A stretch of DNA of 16,907 nt from Gemmatimonadota bacterium (GCA_016180765.1 JACPAP010000168.1:1-16907); one strand, 5' to 3'; shown: positions 7,564 to 14,754, numbered from the stretch's first letter. Made by a program: numbers and translations. Notes: a model not told the origin generated them from the letters alone.

Positions 7564-7937
7564 TCCTCAGCCTCCTCCGGCGGGACCGCGACCTCGTTCT
7601 CGGGCTCTTCCTCCGGCGCCGGCCGCACCACGGCCGGGGTGGCACCCTCGTCGATCACCACCAGGTGGCGGATCACGCTCTCGTCCAGCTTGATCAGCCG
7701 CTCGAACTCGGCGAGCTGCTGCGCGAGGGTCTCGAACTGGACCACCACGTAGTAGCCCACCTCGCGGCGTTTGATGGGGTACGCCAGGGTCCGCTTTCCC
7801 CAGTGGTTCACCTGGCGGACCGGCTCAGGGGTCTCCGGGGTCTTGAGGAGGGCGTGGAATCGCTCCAGGTGCTCGTTCACCTGGGCTTCCTCCAGCGCGC
7901 TGTCGAAGATGTACACGACTTCGTACCGATTGGTCAT
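7560..7937 (-). CDS. rpsF: 30S ribosomal protein bS6 with an acidic tail
   Basis: bS6 binds 16S rRNA together with bS18. The 125-residue chain has the usual ferredoxin-like pattern: RYEVVYIFD at 4-12, [24 protein letters not shown] at about 46-69 and IRHLVVID at 89-96. Residues about 100-125 form a Pro/Glu-rich acidic extension ending EEAEE. ATG at 7937 is preceded by AAAGGA. The 115-nt gap upstream (7938-8052), after ychF, probably carries the leader and promoter. It holds small stems (for example GGTAT/ATACC around 7991-8019), but I cannot establish an S6:S18-type autoregulatory motif from reading alone. Confidence 0.97.
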   Translation of the reverse strand: MTNRYEVVYIFDSALEEAQVNEHLERFHALLKTPETPEPVRQVNHWGKRTLAYPIKRREVGYYVVVQFETLAQQLAEFERLIKLDESVIRHLVVIDEGATPAVVRPAPEEEPENEVAVPPEEAEE

Positions 7938-8052
7938 GGCACCGTCCTTTGGTCTCGCGGCCCCGAGCGGGTGCCCGCCGGAGCAGGTGGTATGGATTGC
8001 CGACCGCCAAGAATACCTAGGTGGGCGAGGCGACGGTAGCTCTTCCAGCTCG

Positions 8053-9153
8053 TCACACGTTGAACCGAAACAACAGCACCTCCCCGTCTTTCACCGCGTA
8101 GTCCCGGCCCTCGCTCCGCACCAGCCCCCGCTCCCGCGCCGCCTTGTACGAGCGGGCCTGAACGAACTGCTCCCAGGGGATGGTCTCGCACCGGATGAAA
8201 CCGCGCTGGAAGTCCGAGTGGATCTGGCCCGCCGCGTCGAACGCGGAGCCCCCGCGATGGAAGGTCCACGCCCGAACCTCGTTTTCTCCCACGGTGAAGA
8301 AGGTCTCCAGCCCGAGCAGCCGGTAGCCCGCCCGGATCAGGCGCTCCAGGCCCGGCTCGCCGATCCCGGCGGCGGCCAGGAACTCGGCCCGCTCGGACCG
8401 GGGAAGCTCAGCCAGCTCGGCTTCGAACCTGGCCGAGAACATCACGATGTCGGCCTCCTCGTGATGGCGCTTCACGGCCGCCGCGAGGCGCTCCACGGCC
8501 GGTGAGCCGCCCCGGGCGAGGTCCCCCTCGATCACGTTGGCGGCGTAGAGGATCGGCTTGGCCGTGAGCAGTCCCAAGCGCCGCAGTGCGGCCACGCTGG
8601 CCTCGTCCTCACCGGCCTCCCGCGCCCCCCGGCCCGACTCCAGCTCGTGGGTCACCCGTTCGAGCAGCACGACCTCGTGGGCCGCGTGCTCGTCGCCGGC
8701 GCGGGCCGTTTTCCTCGCCTTCTCCAGCCGGCGCTCGACCACGGCCAGGTCCGCCAGCGCCAGCTCCATGGTGACGATGTCGTGGTCCCGCTCCGGATCC
8801 ACGTCGCCCAGGACGTGGGCGACGTCCGGATCCTCGAAGCACCGCACCACATGGACCACCGCATCCACCTCCCGGATATGGGACAGGAACTGATTACCCA
8901 ACCCTTCGCCCTGGCTGGCTCCTTTGACCAGCCCCGCGATGTCCACGAACTCCACCACGGCGGGAACCACGCGCTTGGGCCGAACCACCTCCGCCACCCG
9001 GTCGAGCCGCGGGTCCGGTAGCGCCACCGCGCCGACGTTGGGCTCCACCGTGCAGAAGGGGTAATTCTCGGCGGGCGCTTTGGCCGCGGTGAGTGCGTTG
9101 AAGAGGGTGGACTTGCCGACGTTGGGGAGGCCGACGATGCCGAGGCGAAGCAC
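8053..9153 (-). CDS. ychF: Ribosome-binding ATPase YchF (Obg/OLA1 family)
   Basis: YchF is a conserved P-loop ATPase that binds the 70S ribosome and is linked to stress responses. The 366-residue length is normal. The P-loop GLPNVGKS lies at 8-15, the switch/G3 region DIAGLVKGAS at 71-80, and the G4 position reads YAANV (203-207) instead of NKxD, the hallmark explaining ATP preference. A helical insert spans about 125-195, and the C-terminal TGS domain covers about 280-366 (FFTVGENEVRAWTF, HSDFQRGFIRCE, VKDGEVLLFRFNV). The start is GTG at 9153, 5 nt after the pth stop, with no clear Shine-Dalgarno, so translation is probably coupled to pth. The pth-ychF pair is widespread among bacteria. Confidence 0.97.
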   Translation of the reverse strand: MLRLGIVGLPNVGKSTLFNALTAAKAPAENYPFCTVEPNVGAVALPDPRLDRVAEVVRPKRVVPAVVEFVDIAGLVKGASQGEGLGNQFLSHIREVDAVVHVVRCFEDPDVAHVLGDVDPERDHDIVTMELALADLAVVERRLEKARKTARAGDEHAAHEVVLLERVTHELESGRGAREAGEDEASVAALRRLGLLTAKPILYAANVIEGDLARGGSPAVERLAAAVKRHHEEADIVMFSARFEAELAELPRSERAEFLAAAGIGEPGLERLIRAGYRLLGLETFFTVGENEVRAWTFHRGGSAFDAAGQIHSDFQRGFIRCETIPWEQFVQARSYKAARERGLVRSEGRDYAVKDGEVLLFRFNV

Positions 9154-9158
9154 GGGCG

Positions 9159-9737
9159 TTAGTCGAGTTTCTTTCTATTGAACCGGTTCATGGCCTGTTG
9201 GATGCCCTCAGCGACCCAGCACTCCACGGCGTCACCCATCTGCGGGAGCAGCTCGCGCAGCGTCTCCGCCTCCGTTGAGGTGAAGGGCGCCAGCACGAAG
9301 TCCGTCAGGTCCGCCACGTCCTCCGGCACGGGCCCAATGCCGATGCGTAGCCGGGCGTAGACGCGCGAGCCCAACACCTGCTCGACGCTCTCCAACCCGT
9401 GATGCCCACCCGACGACCCCCTGGCCCGGAGGCGGAACGTGCCCAGCGGGAGCGCGCTGTCATCCACCAGAAGCAGCAAGTGGTGGGCGGGGTCGAACTC
9501 GGGCTGGGCCAGGAGCGGCTCGAGGCCCAAGCCGCTCAGGTTCATGTAGGTCTGCGGCTTGAGCAGGGTCACCGGGCAGTCACCCACGCGTCCACCGGCC
9601 ACCAGGGCGCGGGGCGCCCGGCGAAATCGCGACAGCCGCCACCGGTTCGCGAGGGCGTCCGCCAGCAGGAATCCCGCGTTGTGCCGCGTGTCGGCGTAAT
9701 CGGGCCCGGGGTTCCCGAGGCCGACGATGACGCGCAG
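9159..9737 (-). CDS. pth: Peptidyl-tRNA hydrolase, apparent CTG start
   Basis: Pth releases peptides from tRNA dropped by stalled ribosomes and is normally essential. Read from CTG at 9737 the protein has 192 residues, the usual length, with all key parts: IVGLGNPG at 4-11 (Asn9), TRHNAG with the catalytic His19, KPQTYMNLSG with Asn66, VDDSALPLGTFRLR with Asp92/93, and GSSGGHHGLES. In this frame a TAA lies two codons before CTG (9743-9741, also the rplY stop), and the next GTG (9602, codon 46) would remove the catalytic His19 and Asn9. CTG is therefore the only standard table-11 start upstream of the active-site motif apart from Ile codons inside it. GAGGAG lies 6 nt before it. The ychF gene follows 5 nt downstream. 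Confidence 0.92.
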   Translation of the reverse strand: MRVIVGLGNPGPDYADTRHNAGFLLADALANRWRLSRFRRAPRALVAGGRVGDCPVTLLKPQTYMNLSGLGLEPLLAQPEFDPAHHLLLLVDDSALPLGTFRLRARGSSGGHHGLESVEQVLGSRVYARLRIGIGPVPEDVADLTDFVLAPFTSTEAETLRELLPQMGDAVECWVAEGIQQAMNRFNRKKLD

Positions 9738-9749
9738 GCGTTACTCCTC
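9735..9749 (-). promoter_or_regulatory. Shine-Dalgarno inside the rplY tail, placed for the pth CTG start
   Basis: GAGGAG (9749-9744) encodes the last two Glu codons of rplY. It is followed by TAA, CGC and then CTG (9737-9735). The in-frame TAA rules out any upstream pth start, so this site sets the start at CTG. Confidence 0.65.
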
Positions 9750-10424
9750 GGCTTCTTCCACCCTCTCGCCCTCGGCCTCGGCCTCTTCCTCGGCCCGTGG
9801 CTTGCGGATGAGCTCGGGCTCCGCCGGCTCGGCGGCCGCCTCCGCCGCCGGCGCCACGACCTCCTCGATGCGCGGCGGCACCACCGTGCACACCGTGTCG
9901 TCGAGGTGGGTCAGGATGGTCGCGTGTGGCAGCTGGAGGTCCCGCACGTGGAGCGATTTACCGATGGTGAGCGCGGTGACGTCCAGCTCCACCCGCTCGG
10001 GGATGTGCGCCGGCAACACCTCGATCTCGATCTCGCGGAGGACCTGATCCAGCACCCCGCCCGCGTTGCGCACGCCGTCCGGCGCGCCGACCAGATGCAC
10101 CGGGACTTTGAGGGTGATCTTCTCGTCCGCGTGAATCTCGTAGAAATCCACGTGCACGATGTCGCGGCGCACCGCCGTGCGCTGGATTTCCCGGATCAAC
10201 GTCCTGACCGGTTTGCCGTCCACCGTGAGGTCAATGACGGTGCTGGCCGCGGCGATACCGGTCAGGGCCTTCTCCAGTTCGGTCTGCGAGAGAGACAGCG
10301 CTTCCGGCTCGCGGCCGTGGCCGTAGATCACCGCCGGCACCCGCCCGGCGGCGCGGAGCTGGCGCGCGGCGCCTTTGCCTCTGGCAGTGCGCCGCTCCGC
10401 GGTGAGTGTGACCTGGTGTGCCAT
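9741..10424 (-). CDS. rplY: 50S ribosomal protein bL25, long CTC/TL5 form
   Basis: bL25 binds 5S rRNA. This 227-residue version is the long CTC (TL5-like) form: an N-terminal L25 domain (about 4-92; RTARGKGAARQLRAAGRVPAV, YGHG, DFYEI) and a C-terminal beta domain (about 98-185; VPVHLVGAPDGVRNAGGVLDQ, IEVLPAHIPE, ILTHLDDTVCTVV). Residues about 187-227 are a low-complexity Ala/Glu/Pro tail ending VEEAEE. ATG at 10424 lies downstream of prs and a short tandem repeat. The GAGGAG of the final Glu codons forms the ribosome-binding site of pth. The prs-rplY-pth-ychF order is conserved in many bacteria. Confidence 0.96.
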   Translation of the reverse strand: MAHQVTLTAERRTARGKGAARQLRAAGRVPAVIYGHGREPEALSLSQTELEKALTGIAAASTVIDLTVDGKPVRTLIREIQRTAVRRDIVHVDFYEIHADEKITLKVPVHLVGAPDGVRNAGGVLDQVLREIEIEVLPAHIPERVELDVTALTIGKSLHVRDLQLPHATILTHLDDTVCTVVPPRIEEVVAPAAEAAAEPAEPELIRKPRAEEEAEAEGERVEEAEE

Positions 10425-10428
10425 ATGA

Positions 10429-10495
10429 CGTTATCCGTTATCCGTGGTTGGTTATTCGATGTCCGATGTCCGATGTCCGATGTCCGAAGGTCCGT
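10429..10495. repeat. TTATCCG/CGATGTC short tandem repeats between prs and rplY
   Basis: The 88-nt gap 10425-10512 holds two GTTATCC units (GTTATCCGTTATCCGTGG at about 10431-10448), then four exact 7-bp CGATGTC units (10457-10484), then a degenerate CGAAGGTCCGTGG. The CGTTATCCGTG element also occurs on the minus strand in the right arm of the repeat at 166-238. No gene fits here. Confidence 0.75.
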
Positions 10496-10512
10496 GGCCC
10501 GCCCCGTGCCGA

Positions 10513-11352
10513 TCAATCGAACAATGACGACACCGACTGATCCGAGTGCGTGTTGCGGACCGCCTGCGCCAGGAGCGGCGCGATCGACAGCACCTTCAGT
10601 CGCTCGTAGCGCCGCTCGTCCGGCACCCGAATGGTGTTGGTCACCGCCAGCTCCGTGATGGGGGCGGCGCTCAGGCGATCCAGCGCGGGTCCCGACAACA
10701 ACGCGTGCGACGCGCAGCCGTAGATCTCCCGGGCCCCCAGCCGTTTGAGGGCCCGCGCGGCCTCGCACATGGTCCCGGCCGTGTCGATCATGTCGTCCAC
10801 CATCAGGCAGTCCCGATCCTCGACCTCGCCCACCACGTTCAGCACTTCCGCGACGTTGGCCGACGGGCGTCGCTTGTCCACAATCGCCAACGACGCGTTG
10901 AGCCGCTTGGCAAATCCCCGCGCCATCTTGGCACCGCCGGCGTCCGGAGCCACGACCACCAGGTCGTGCCAGCTCTTCTGGGTGGTAATCAAGTTCGCCA
11001 TCAGCTTGGCGCTGATGGCGACCCGTGGCTGATCTTTCCGGTCCTGCCGCGCATACCCGAAGTAGGGCACCACCGCGCTGATGCGCGCCGCGCTCGCCCG
11101 TCTCGCCGCGTCGATCAGGATCAACAACTCGATGATATTGTCGCCCGGCGGATTGGTGGGCTGGATGATGTAGACGTCCTGCCCCCGCACGTTTTCGTCG
11201 ATCCTGACGAAGATCTCCCCGTCCGCGAAACGCCGGATGGTCACCTGGCACAACGGCTGGCCGAGGTAGGCGGCGATCTCCTCCGCCAGGGGCCGGTTGG
11301 CCGTCCCCGAGAGGAGGAGCATCTTGCTGCGGGCCAAGGAGATGTCGGCCAT
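10513..11352 (-). CDS. prs: Ribose-phosphate pyrophosphokinase (PRPP synthase) with an internal deletion
   Basis: Prs makes PRPP from ribose 5-phosphate and ATP for nucleotide, His and Trp synthesis. Present motifs: RFADGEIFVRIDENVRG at 41-57, PYFGYARQDRK at 96-106, VVVAPDAGGAKMA at 132-144, the catalytic loop DKRRPSANV at 159-167, and the ribose-phosphate loop VDDMIDTAGT at 185-194, with the family C-terminus SVSSLF. The chain is 279 residues against about 310-320 in the family. Between LITT (121-124) and QKSWHDLVVV (125-134) the expected segment of about 38-40 residues with DLHA and QIQGFFDxPVD is missing, in frame. Known: the His of DLHA takes part in Mg-ATP binding. Inferred: the enzyme as read would be impaired, so this is a real deletion, an assembly error, or one of two copies. 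ATG at 11352 is preceded by GGAAGG. Confidence 0.9.
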   Translation of the reverse strand: MADISLARSKMLLLSGTANRPLAEEIAAYLGQPLCQVTIRRFADGEIFVRIDENVRGQDVYIIQPTNPPGDNIIELLILIDAARRASAARISAVVPYFGYARQDRKDQPRVAISAKLMANLITTQKSWHDLVVVAPDAGGAKMARGFAKRLNASLAIVDKRRPSANVAEVLNVVGEVEDRDCLMVDDMIDTAGTMCEAARALKRLGAREIYGCASHALLSGPALDRLSAAPITELAVTNTIRVPDERRYERLKVLSIAPLLAQAVRNTHSDQSVSSLFD

Positions 11353-11408
11353 CGGAGCCTTCCAAAATAGTCACCCCGCGACCGCACGCCAAGGCAGCGG
11401 CTTTGCCG

Positions 11409-11702
11409 TCAGTTGGCTACCAGAGGCGCGTACTCCGCGTGCCGTTGGATGTACCCCCGTACAAACCAGCAGCTCGGAATGACCTGGTAGCCGCCTTCCC
11501 GGGCGTATTCCAGCGCTTGCCGCACCACCACGCTCGCGATCCCGCGGCCGCGCAGCCGCTCTGGCACGAACGTGCTGGCGTACTCGAGGACGCCTTCGCC
11601 CGCGGGGTAATACCGCAGGTACGCCTCCTCCCCCTCGACGATCGCGCTGAACTTCCGGAGTGCCGAGTCGTGCTGCACGGCGGGGGAGGCGGGCGTGGTC
11701 AA
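11409..11702 (-). CDS. Small GNAT-fold acetyltransferase (YjdJ/COG2388 type)
   Basis: The 97-residue protein matches the small single-domain GNAT type: RKFSAIVEGEEAYLRYYPAGEGVLEYASTFVP-like strands at about 16-47, then RLRGRGIASVVVRQALEYAR at 49-68, which contains the RGxGIA acetyl-CoA loop, and GYQVIPSCWFVRGYI at about 71-85. Such proteins are usually uncharacterised; the substrate is unknown. The TTG start overlaps the stop of the upstream ABC exporter by 4 nt (TTGA, 11702-11699), which implies coupled translation; a GTG at codon 9 is an alternative but lacks a Shine-Dalgarno. A 56-nt gap separates it from prs. Confidence 0.82.
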   Translation of the reverse strand: MTTPASPAVQHDSALRKFSAIVEGEEAYLRYYPAGEGVLEYASTFVPERLRGRGIASVVVRQALEYAREGGYQVIPSCWFVRGYIQRHAEYAPLVAN

Positions 11703-13588
11703 ACCCGCGGGACCCAGGGCGCGGCCGGCCGTTCTCCCGCCGGTGGCTCGGCGACCTCCTCGGCCTCCGGTACCTTGTCGCCCTCGCCGGGCGCGAGGAA
11801 GAGGTTGGCCTCCACGCCGTGCTGTTTGGTGTACATGTCGTAGTAGCGGCCGCGCCGGGCGTAGAGCTCCTCGTGCCGCCCGCGTTCTGCGATCGCGCCC
11901 TCTTCGAGGACCAGGATCTGATCGGCGCGGCGGATGGTGGACAGCCGGTGGGCGATCACGAAGGTGGTGCGTCCGCGCATCAGGTGGCTCAGACCTTCCT
12001 GGATGTAGGCCTCGGATTCCGAGTCCAGACTCGAGGTCGCCTCGTCAAGGATCAGGATTCTCGGGTCCGCCAGGATGGCCCGCGCGATCGCTACCCGCTG
12101 GCGCTGGCCGCCCGAGAGCTTGACCCCGCGCTCGCCGACCAGCGTCTGGTACTTCTGCTCGAAGCGCTCGACGAACTCATCCACCCGGGCGATCCGGGAA
12201 GCGTCCTGAACCTCCGCATCCGTGGCACTGGGCTTCGCGAAGGCCACGTTGGCGCGGATGGTGCCGTCGAACAGGAAGTTGTCCTGCAGCACCACGCCCA
12301 GCCGGCTACGGTAGGCAGCCAAGTCGATGGTCGAGAGGTCGGTACCGTCCAGCAGGACCTTGCCCTGGGTGGGGACGTGGAAGGCGGCCACCAAGCCGAT
12401 CATGGTGGATTTTCCCGCGCCGGACGGGCCCACTAGGGCGGTGACGGTCCCCGGACGGGCGGTGAAGCTGACGTTCTTGAGCACCGGCTTGCCGGAATCG
12501 TACTCGAAGCCGACCCGGTCGAATTCGACGTGCCCGCGGAAGTCGGCCGGCACCACGGTCCGCGCCGGATCCTCGTCCTCCGGCCGCTCGTTGAGCAGCT
12601 CGCTGGTGCGTTCCAGGCCCGCCAGCGCCTCGGTGAGCTGGGTGCCCACCGAGACGATCTGGACGATCGGCGCCACCAGGAAACCCAGAAAGATGGTGTA
12701 GGTGAACAGCTCGCCGAGGGTCATGGTTCCCGCCAGCACTTGGCGGGCGCCGACCAACATCACCGTGGCGCCCACCAACCCGGTGAGCACACTCCCCGAC
12801 AGCCCCATGAACGCCATGGCCGTGAGGGTCTTCAGGATGTTGTCGAGCAAACGGCGCACGCCGGCCGCGAACACCGAGGACTCGTCCGTCTCCCGGTGGT
12901 AGCCCTTGACCACGCGGATGCCGCCCAGCGTCTCGGCCAGCCGGCCGGTGACCTCGGCCTGGAGGATGCTGCGCTGGCGGAAGATGGGCCGCAGCGTGCC
13001 GAAGGCGAAGTACAGCGCGACGACGAAGATGCCCAGCATGACCACGGCGAATCCCGTCAGCATCGGACTGATCCGCAGCATGATCACCAGCGCCAGCGCG
13101 GCCGAGAGCAGCCCGCCCGCCAACTCCACCATGCCGGTCCCGATCAGGTTCCGGATGCCTTCCACGTCCGCCATGATGCGCGAGACCAGCGCGCCGGTCT
13201 TGGTGGCGTCGAAGAACGCGATCCGCAGTCGAATGACGTGGCGCTGCACCTTCTCCCGCATCTCGGCGATCAGGCGTTGCGCCGCCTTGGAGAGGAGCTG
13301 CGTGAGCGAGAACGACGTCGTGGCCTGAATCGCGGTCGCGGCCGTGACCAGCAGGACCAGCGGCAACAGCAGCTCCGTCTGCCGGTTCACGATAACGTTG
13401 TCGATGACGAACTTGGTGGAGGCGGGGAGCACCAGGCCGGCGACCCGGTTGATGGCCATGAGCACGAAGCCGATCGCCAGGAGCTTCCGGCGGGGCCACA
13501 CCAGGGCCCACACGTCCGGCAGAATCGCGAGCAGCCGGGCGAGCTTGGGTTTCTTCGGCTCCGAGGACGGGGGGGTGGGCGCCGGCAT
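11699..13588 (-). CDS. ABC exporter, fused membrane and ATPase domains (MsbA-like)
   Basis: This 629-residue half-transporter should act as a homodimer exporting a lipid, drug or similar hydrophobic substrate; the substrate cannot be read from sequence. The N-terminal membrane domain has six likely spans within about 35-325, including LLAIGFVLMAINRVAGLVLP near 36-55 and the pairs at about 155-200 and 255-315. The ATPase domain runs from about 353: Walker A GPSGAGKST at 387-395, Q-loop VVLQDN, signature LSGGQ at 491-495, Walker B ILILDEATSSLD from 511, and H-loop His546. The last 30 residues are an acidic Pro/Ala/Glu tail. ATG at 13588 is the chosen start, though the Shine-Dalgarno is weak. 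It overlaps the GNAT gene by 4 nt. The position between tRNA-Gln and prs is not the common gene order. Confidence 0.94.
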   Translation of the reverse strand: MPAPTPPSSEPKKPKLARLLAILPDVWALVWPRRKLLAIGFVLMAINRVAGLVLPASTKFVIDNVIVNRQTELLLPLVLLVTAATAIQATTSFSLTQLLSKAAQRLIAEMREKVQRHVIRLRIAFFDATKTGALVSRIMADVEGIRNLIGTGMVELAGGLLSAALALVIMLRISPMLTGFAVVMLGIFVVALYFAFGTLRPIFRQRSILQAEVTGRLAETLGGIRVVKGYHRETDESSVFAAGVRRLLDNILKTLTAMAFMGLSGSVLTGLVGATVMLVGARQVLAGTMTLGELFTYTIFLGFLVAPIVQIVSVGTQLTEALAGLERTSELLNERPEDEDPARTVVPADFRGHVEFDRVGFEYDSGKPVLKNVSFTARPGTVTALVGPSGAGKSTMIGLVAAFHVPTQGKVLLDGTDLSTIDLAAYRSRLGVVLQDNFLFDGTIRANVAFAKPSATDAEVQDASRIARVDEFVERFEQKYQTLVGERGVKLSGGQRQRVAIARAILADPRILILDEATSSLDSESEAYIQEGLSHLMRGRTTFVIAHRLSTIRRADQILVLEEGAIAERGRHEELYARRGRYYDMYTKQHGVEANLFLAPGEGDKVPEAEEVAEPPAGERPAAPWVPRV

Positions 13589-13646
13589 GGCCTGGAGTTT
13601 ACCCGGCTACATATCGCGCCGGGTAGGGTGGGGCGGTCCCGGACCA

Positions 13647-13689
13647 TTGGCCCCCTTGGATTCGAACCAAGATTACCGGATCCAGAGTC
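13647..13689 (-). pseudogene. 3' half of a tRNA-Gln with CUG anticodon (tRNA fragment, possible att-like scar)
   Basis: Forty-three bases on the minus strand match the intact tRNA-Gln(UUG) at 14684-14754 from the anticodon region to the discriminator base. One difference in the loop (CTCTGGA against CTTTGGA) changes the anticodon from UUG to CUG. The variable loop, T-arm and 3' acceptor strand (GGGGCCA) are intact. Upstream of the match the sequence no longer fits a tRNA: the 5' anticodon stem does not pair with TCCGG, and no TGGCCCC acceptor strand is present at the expected distance. Similarity that starts at the anticodon and runs to the tRNA 3' end is the usual shape of an integrase attachment scar; a decayed tRNA-Gln(CUG) is the alternative. 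Confidence 0.7.
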
Positions 13690-13868
13690 GCTCAGGGATC
13701 ATCGCACCCCGCCGCGAACCATCGTCCAGGACGAGCTTCCGGGACAATGTACCGGGGGATAACGTTTTCTGCAGCACGCCAACGGAAGCAGGCGGAGGAA
13801 CCACCTACATCGCCACTGCCGGAGATCACCGGCGGCGCAAGCCCGCGGAACCGCGGGAGGAGGACGCT

Positions 13869-14412
13869 ATGCGTATGTCTCACGTCGGGTTCTTTGTGGT
13901 CATCGCCAGCATCGTCGCATGCCAGGACGGGGGAGCTCCAGCGAATCTCACCGCGGGAGGCGGCCCCGGCGTTCTCGCGGTCCGAGCAGGCCGATGAAGT
14001 CGCCGGCGACTGGGTGTTCCGCTTCGAGCAGCTGGTGGGCAACGACGTGACCGGCACCCGCGGCACAATCCGGGGCCAGGACGCGATCGGCGCGCCGTGG
14101 AGGGTGGAGCGCGGCGAGGCACGGCTCAGTCAGCGGGGAGAGCTGCGCGTGAAGGTCGAAGGCCTCGTCCTCCAGAGCAGCGGAGTCAACCCGATTACCG
14201 CCTTCAAGGCGATCCTGAGCTGCCTGACCAACAGCGAGGATACGCCGCTTACGCTCGTCACGGTGAACCTCTCGACCGAACTCTTCCCGGCCAGTTCGGA
14301 GGGCGACGTCGAGATCCGCGAGGTGGTGGGCGACATCCCGTCGCCCTGCTACGCCCCCCTCGTCTTGGTCACCAACGCCGCCGGGCGCTGGGCAGCGATT
14401 TCGGGCTTCTAA
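13869..14412 (+). pseudogene. Lipoprotein gene interrupted by a frameshift
   Basis: ATG at 13869, after a strong GGGAGGAGG, opens a lipoprotein signal: MRMSHVGFFVV, hydrophobic core, and a lipobox IVAC with Cys18. That frame stops at 13997 after 42 residues. A second frame, one base on, continues from about 13925-13995 to a TAA at 14412 and encodes the likely mature domain (DEVAGDWVFRFEQLVGND, GTIRGQDAIG, VEGLVLQSSG, and two cysteines in ILSCL and SPCYAP). It has no signal of its own. Joined by a one-base skip the product would be about 180 residues. Candidate slip sites are the five-G run at 13929-13933 and the CGGCCCCGG at 13961-13969. I do not recognise the family. It could be a true pseudogene, a sequencing error, or, less likely, recoding. 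Confidence 0.7.
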
Positions 14413-14438
14413 CGACCGGGCCCCGTCCATACGACATG

Positions 14439-14472
14439 CGAGGCGGTTCCGGGGGAATCCGGGACCGCCTCG
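14439..14472 (+). terminator. Strong hairpin after the lipoprotein gene
   Basis: CGAGGCGGTTCCGG (14439-14452) pairs with CCGGGACCGCCTCG (14459-14472) over 14 bp with one G-T pair and a six-base loop. It begins 26 nt after the lipoprotein stop. The following tract (TATTCTG) is only mildly T-rich, so termination is likely but not certain. From 14473 to 14683 I see only small GC hairpins (such as CCGGAC/GTCCGG near 14533-14549) and a possible TATTAG -10 element near 14663 for the tRNA. Confidence 0.65.
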
Positions 14473-14683
14473 TATTCTGCTCCGAGTCTCGCGCCAGAAC
14501 ATCCGACCCTGTCCTGTTGCAACGCCGCCGGATCCGGACATGAAGTCCGGCGCGGGCGGCACGCAAGTCGCGCTGCCGCAGCGCCTCAGGAGCCGCTGGC
14601 GTAATCGGTGGATTCGGTTGCTCGGTCAGCTGGTTTCAGGTTTCCCGGTCCGGGGTGGCAGGTATTAGGTTTGAACGGCTCAG

Positions 14684-14754
14684 TGGCCCCTCGTCCAATG
14701 GCAGGACGCCGGACTTTGGATCCGGTAATCTTGGTTCGAATCCAAGGGGGCCAA
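14684..14754 (+). tRNA. tRNA-Gln(UUG)
   Basis: All arms fold: acceptor TGGCCCC (14684-14690) with GGGGCCA (14747-14753), D-stem GTCC/GGAC with loop AATGGCA, anticodon stem CCGGA/TCCGG with loop CTTTGGA (anticodon TTG, reads CAA), variable loop TAAT, and T-arm CTTGG-TTCGAAT-CCAAG. The discriminator is A at 14754, and CCA is not encoded. The total is 71 nt. It lies convergent to ispE, 26 nt from the ispE stop. In many bacteria a tRNA-Gln lies between ispE and prs; here it is separated from prs by an exporter, a GNAT gene and a broken lipoprotein gene, and it points the opposite way. Confidence 0.93.

Noticed and set aside
7938..8052. S6:S18 autoregulatory leader upstream of rpsF
   Set aside because: Small stems exist and the location is right, but I could not match the conserved bulge motif with confidence; a covariance model search (Rfam S6:S18 leader motif) would decide.
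10457..10484. CRISPR-like repeats
   Set aside because: Units are 7 bp and directly adjacent without spacers; no cas genes.
13647..13720. Complete tRNA-Gln(CUG) or a tmRNA end
   Set aside because: The 5' acceptor strand, D-arm and 5' anticodon stem are absent upstream; no tmRNA-type tag frame or acceptor pairing is seen.
11699..14412. Exporter, GNAT and lipoprotein as a new defence or toxin system
   Set aside because: No nuclease, toxin, peptide precursor or immunity motif is present; the families are common and the lipoprotein is on the other strand and broken.
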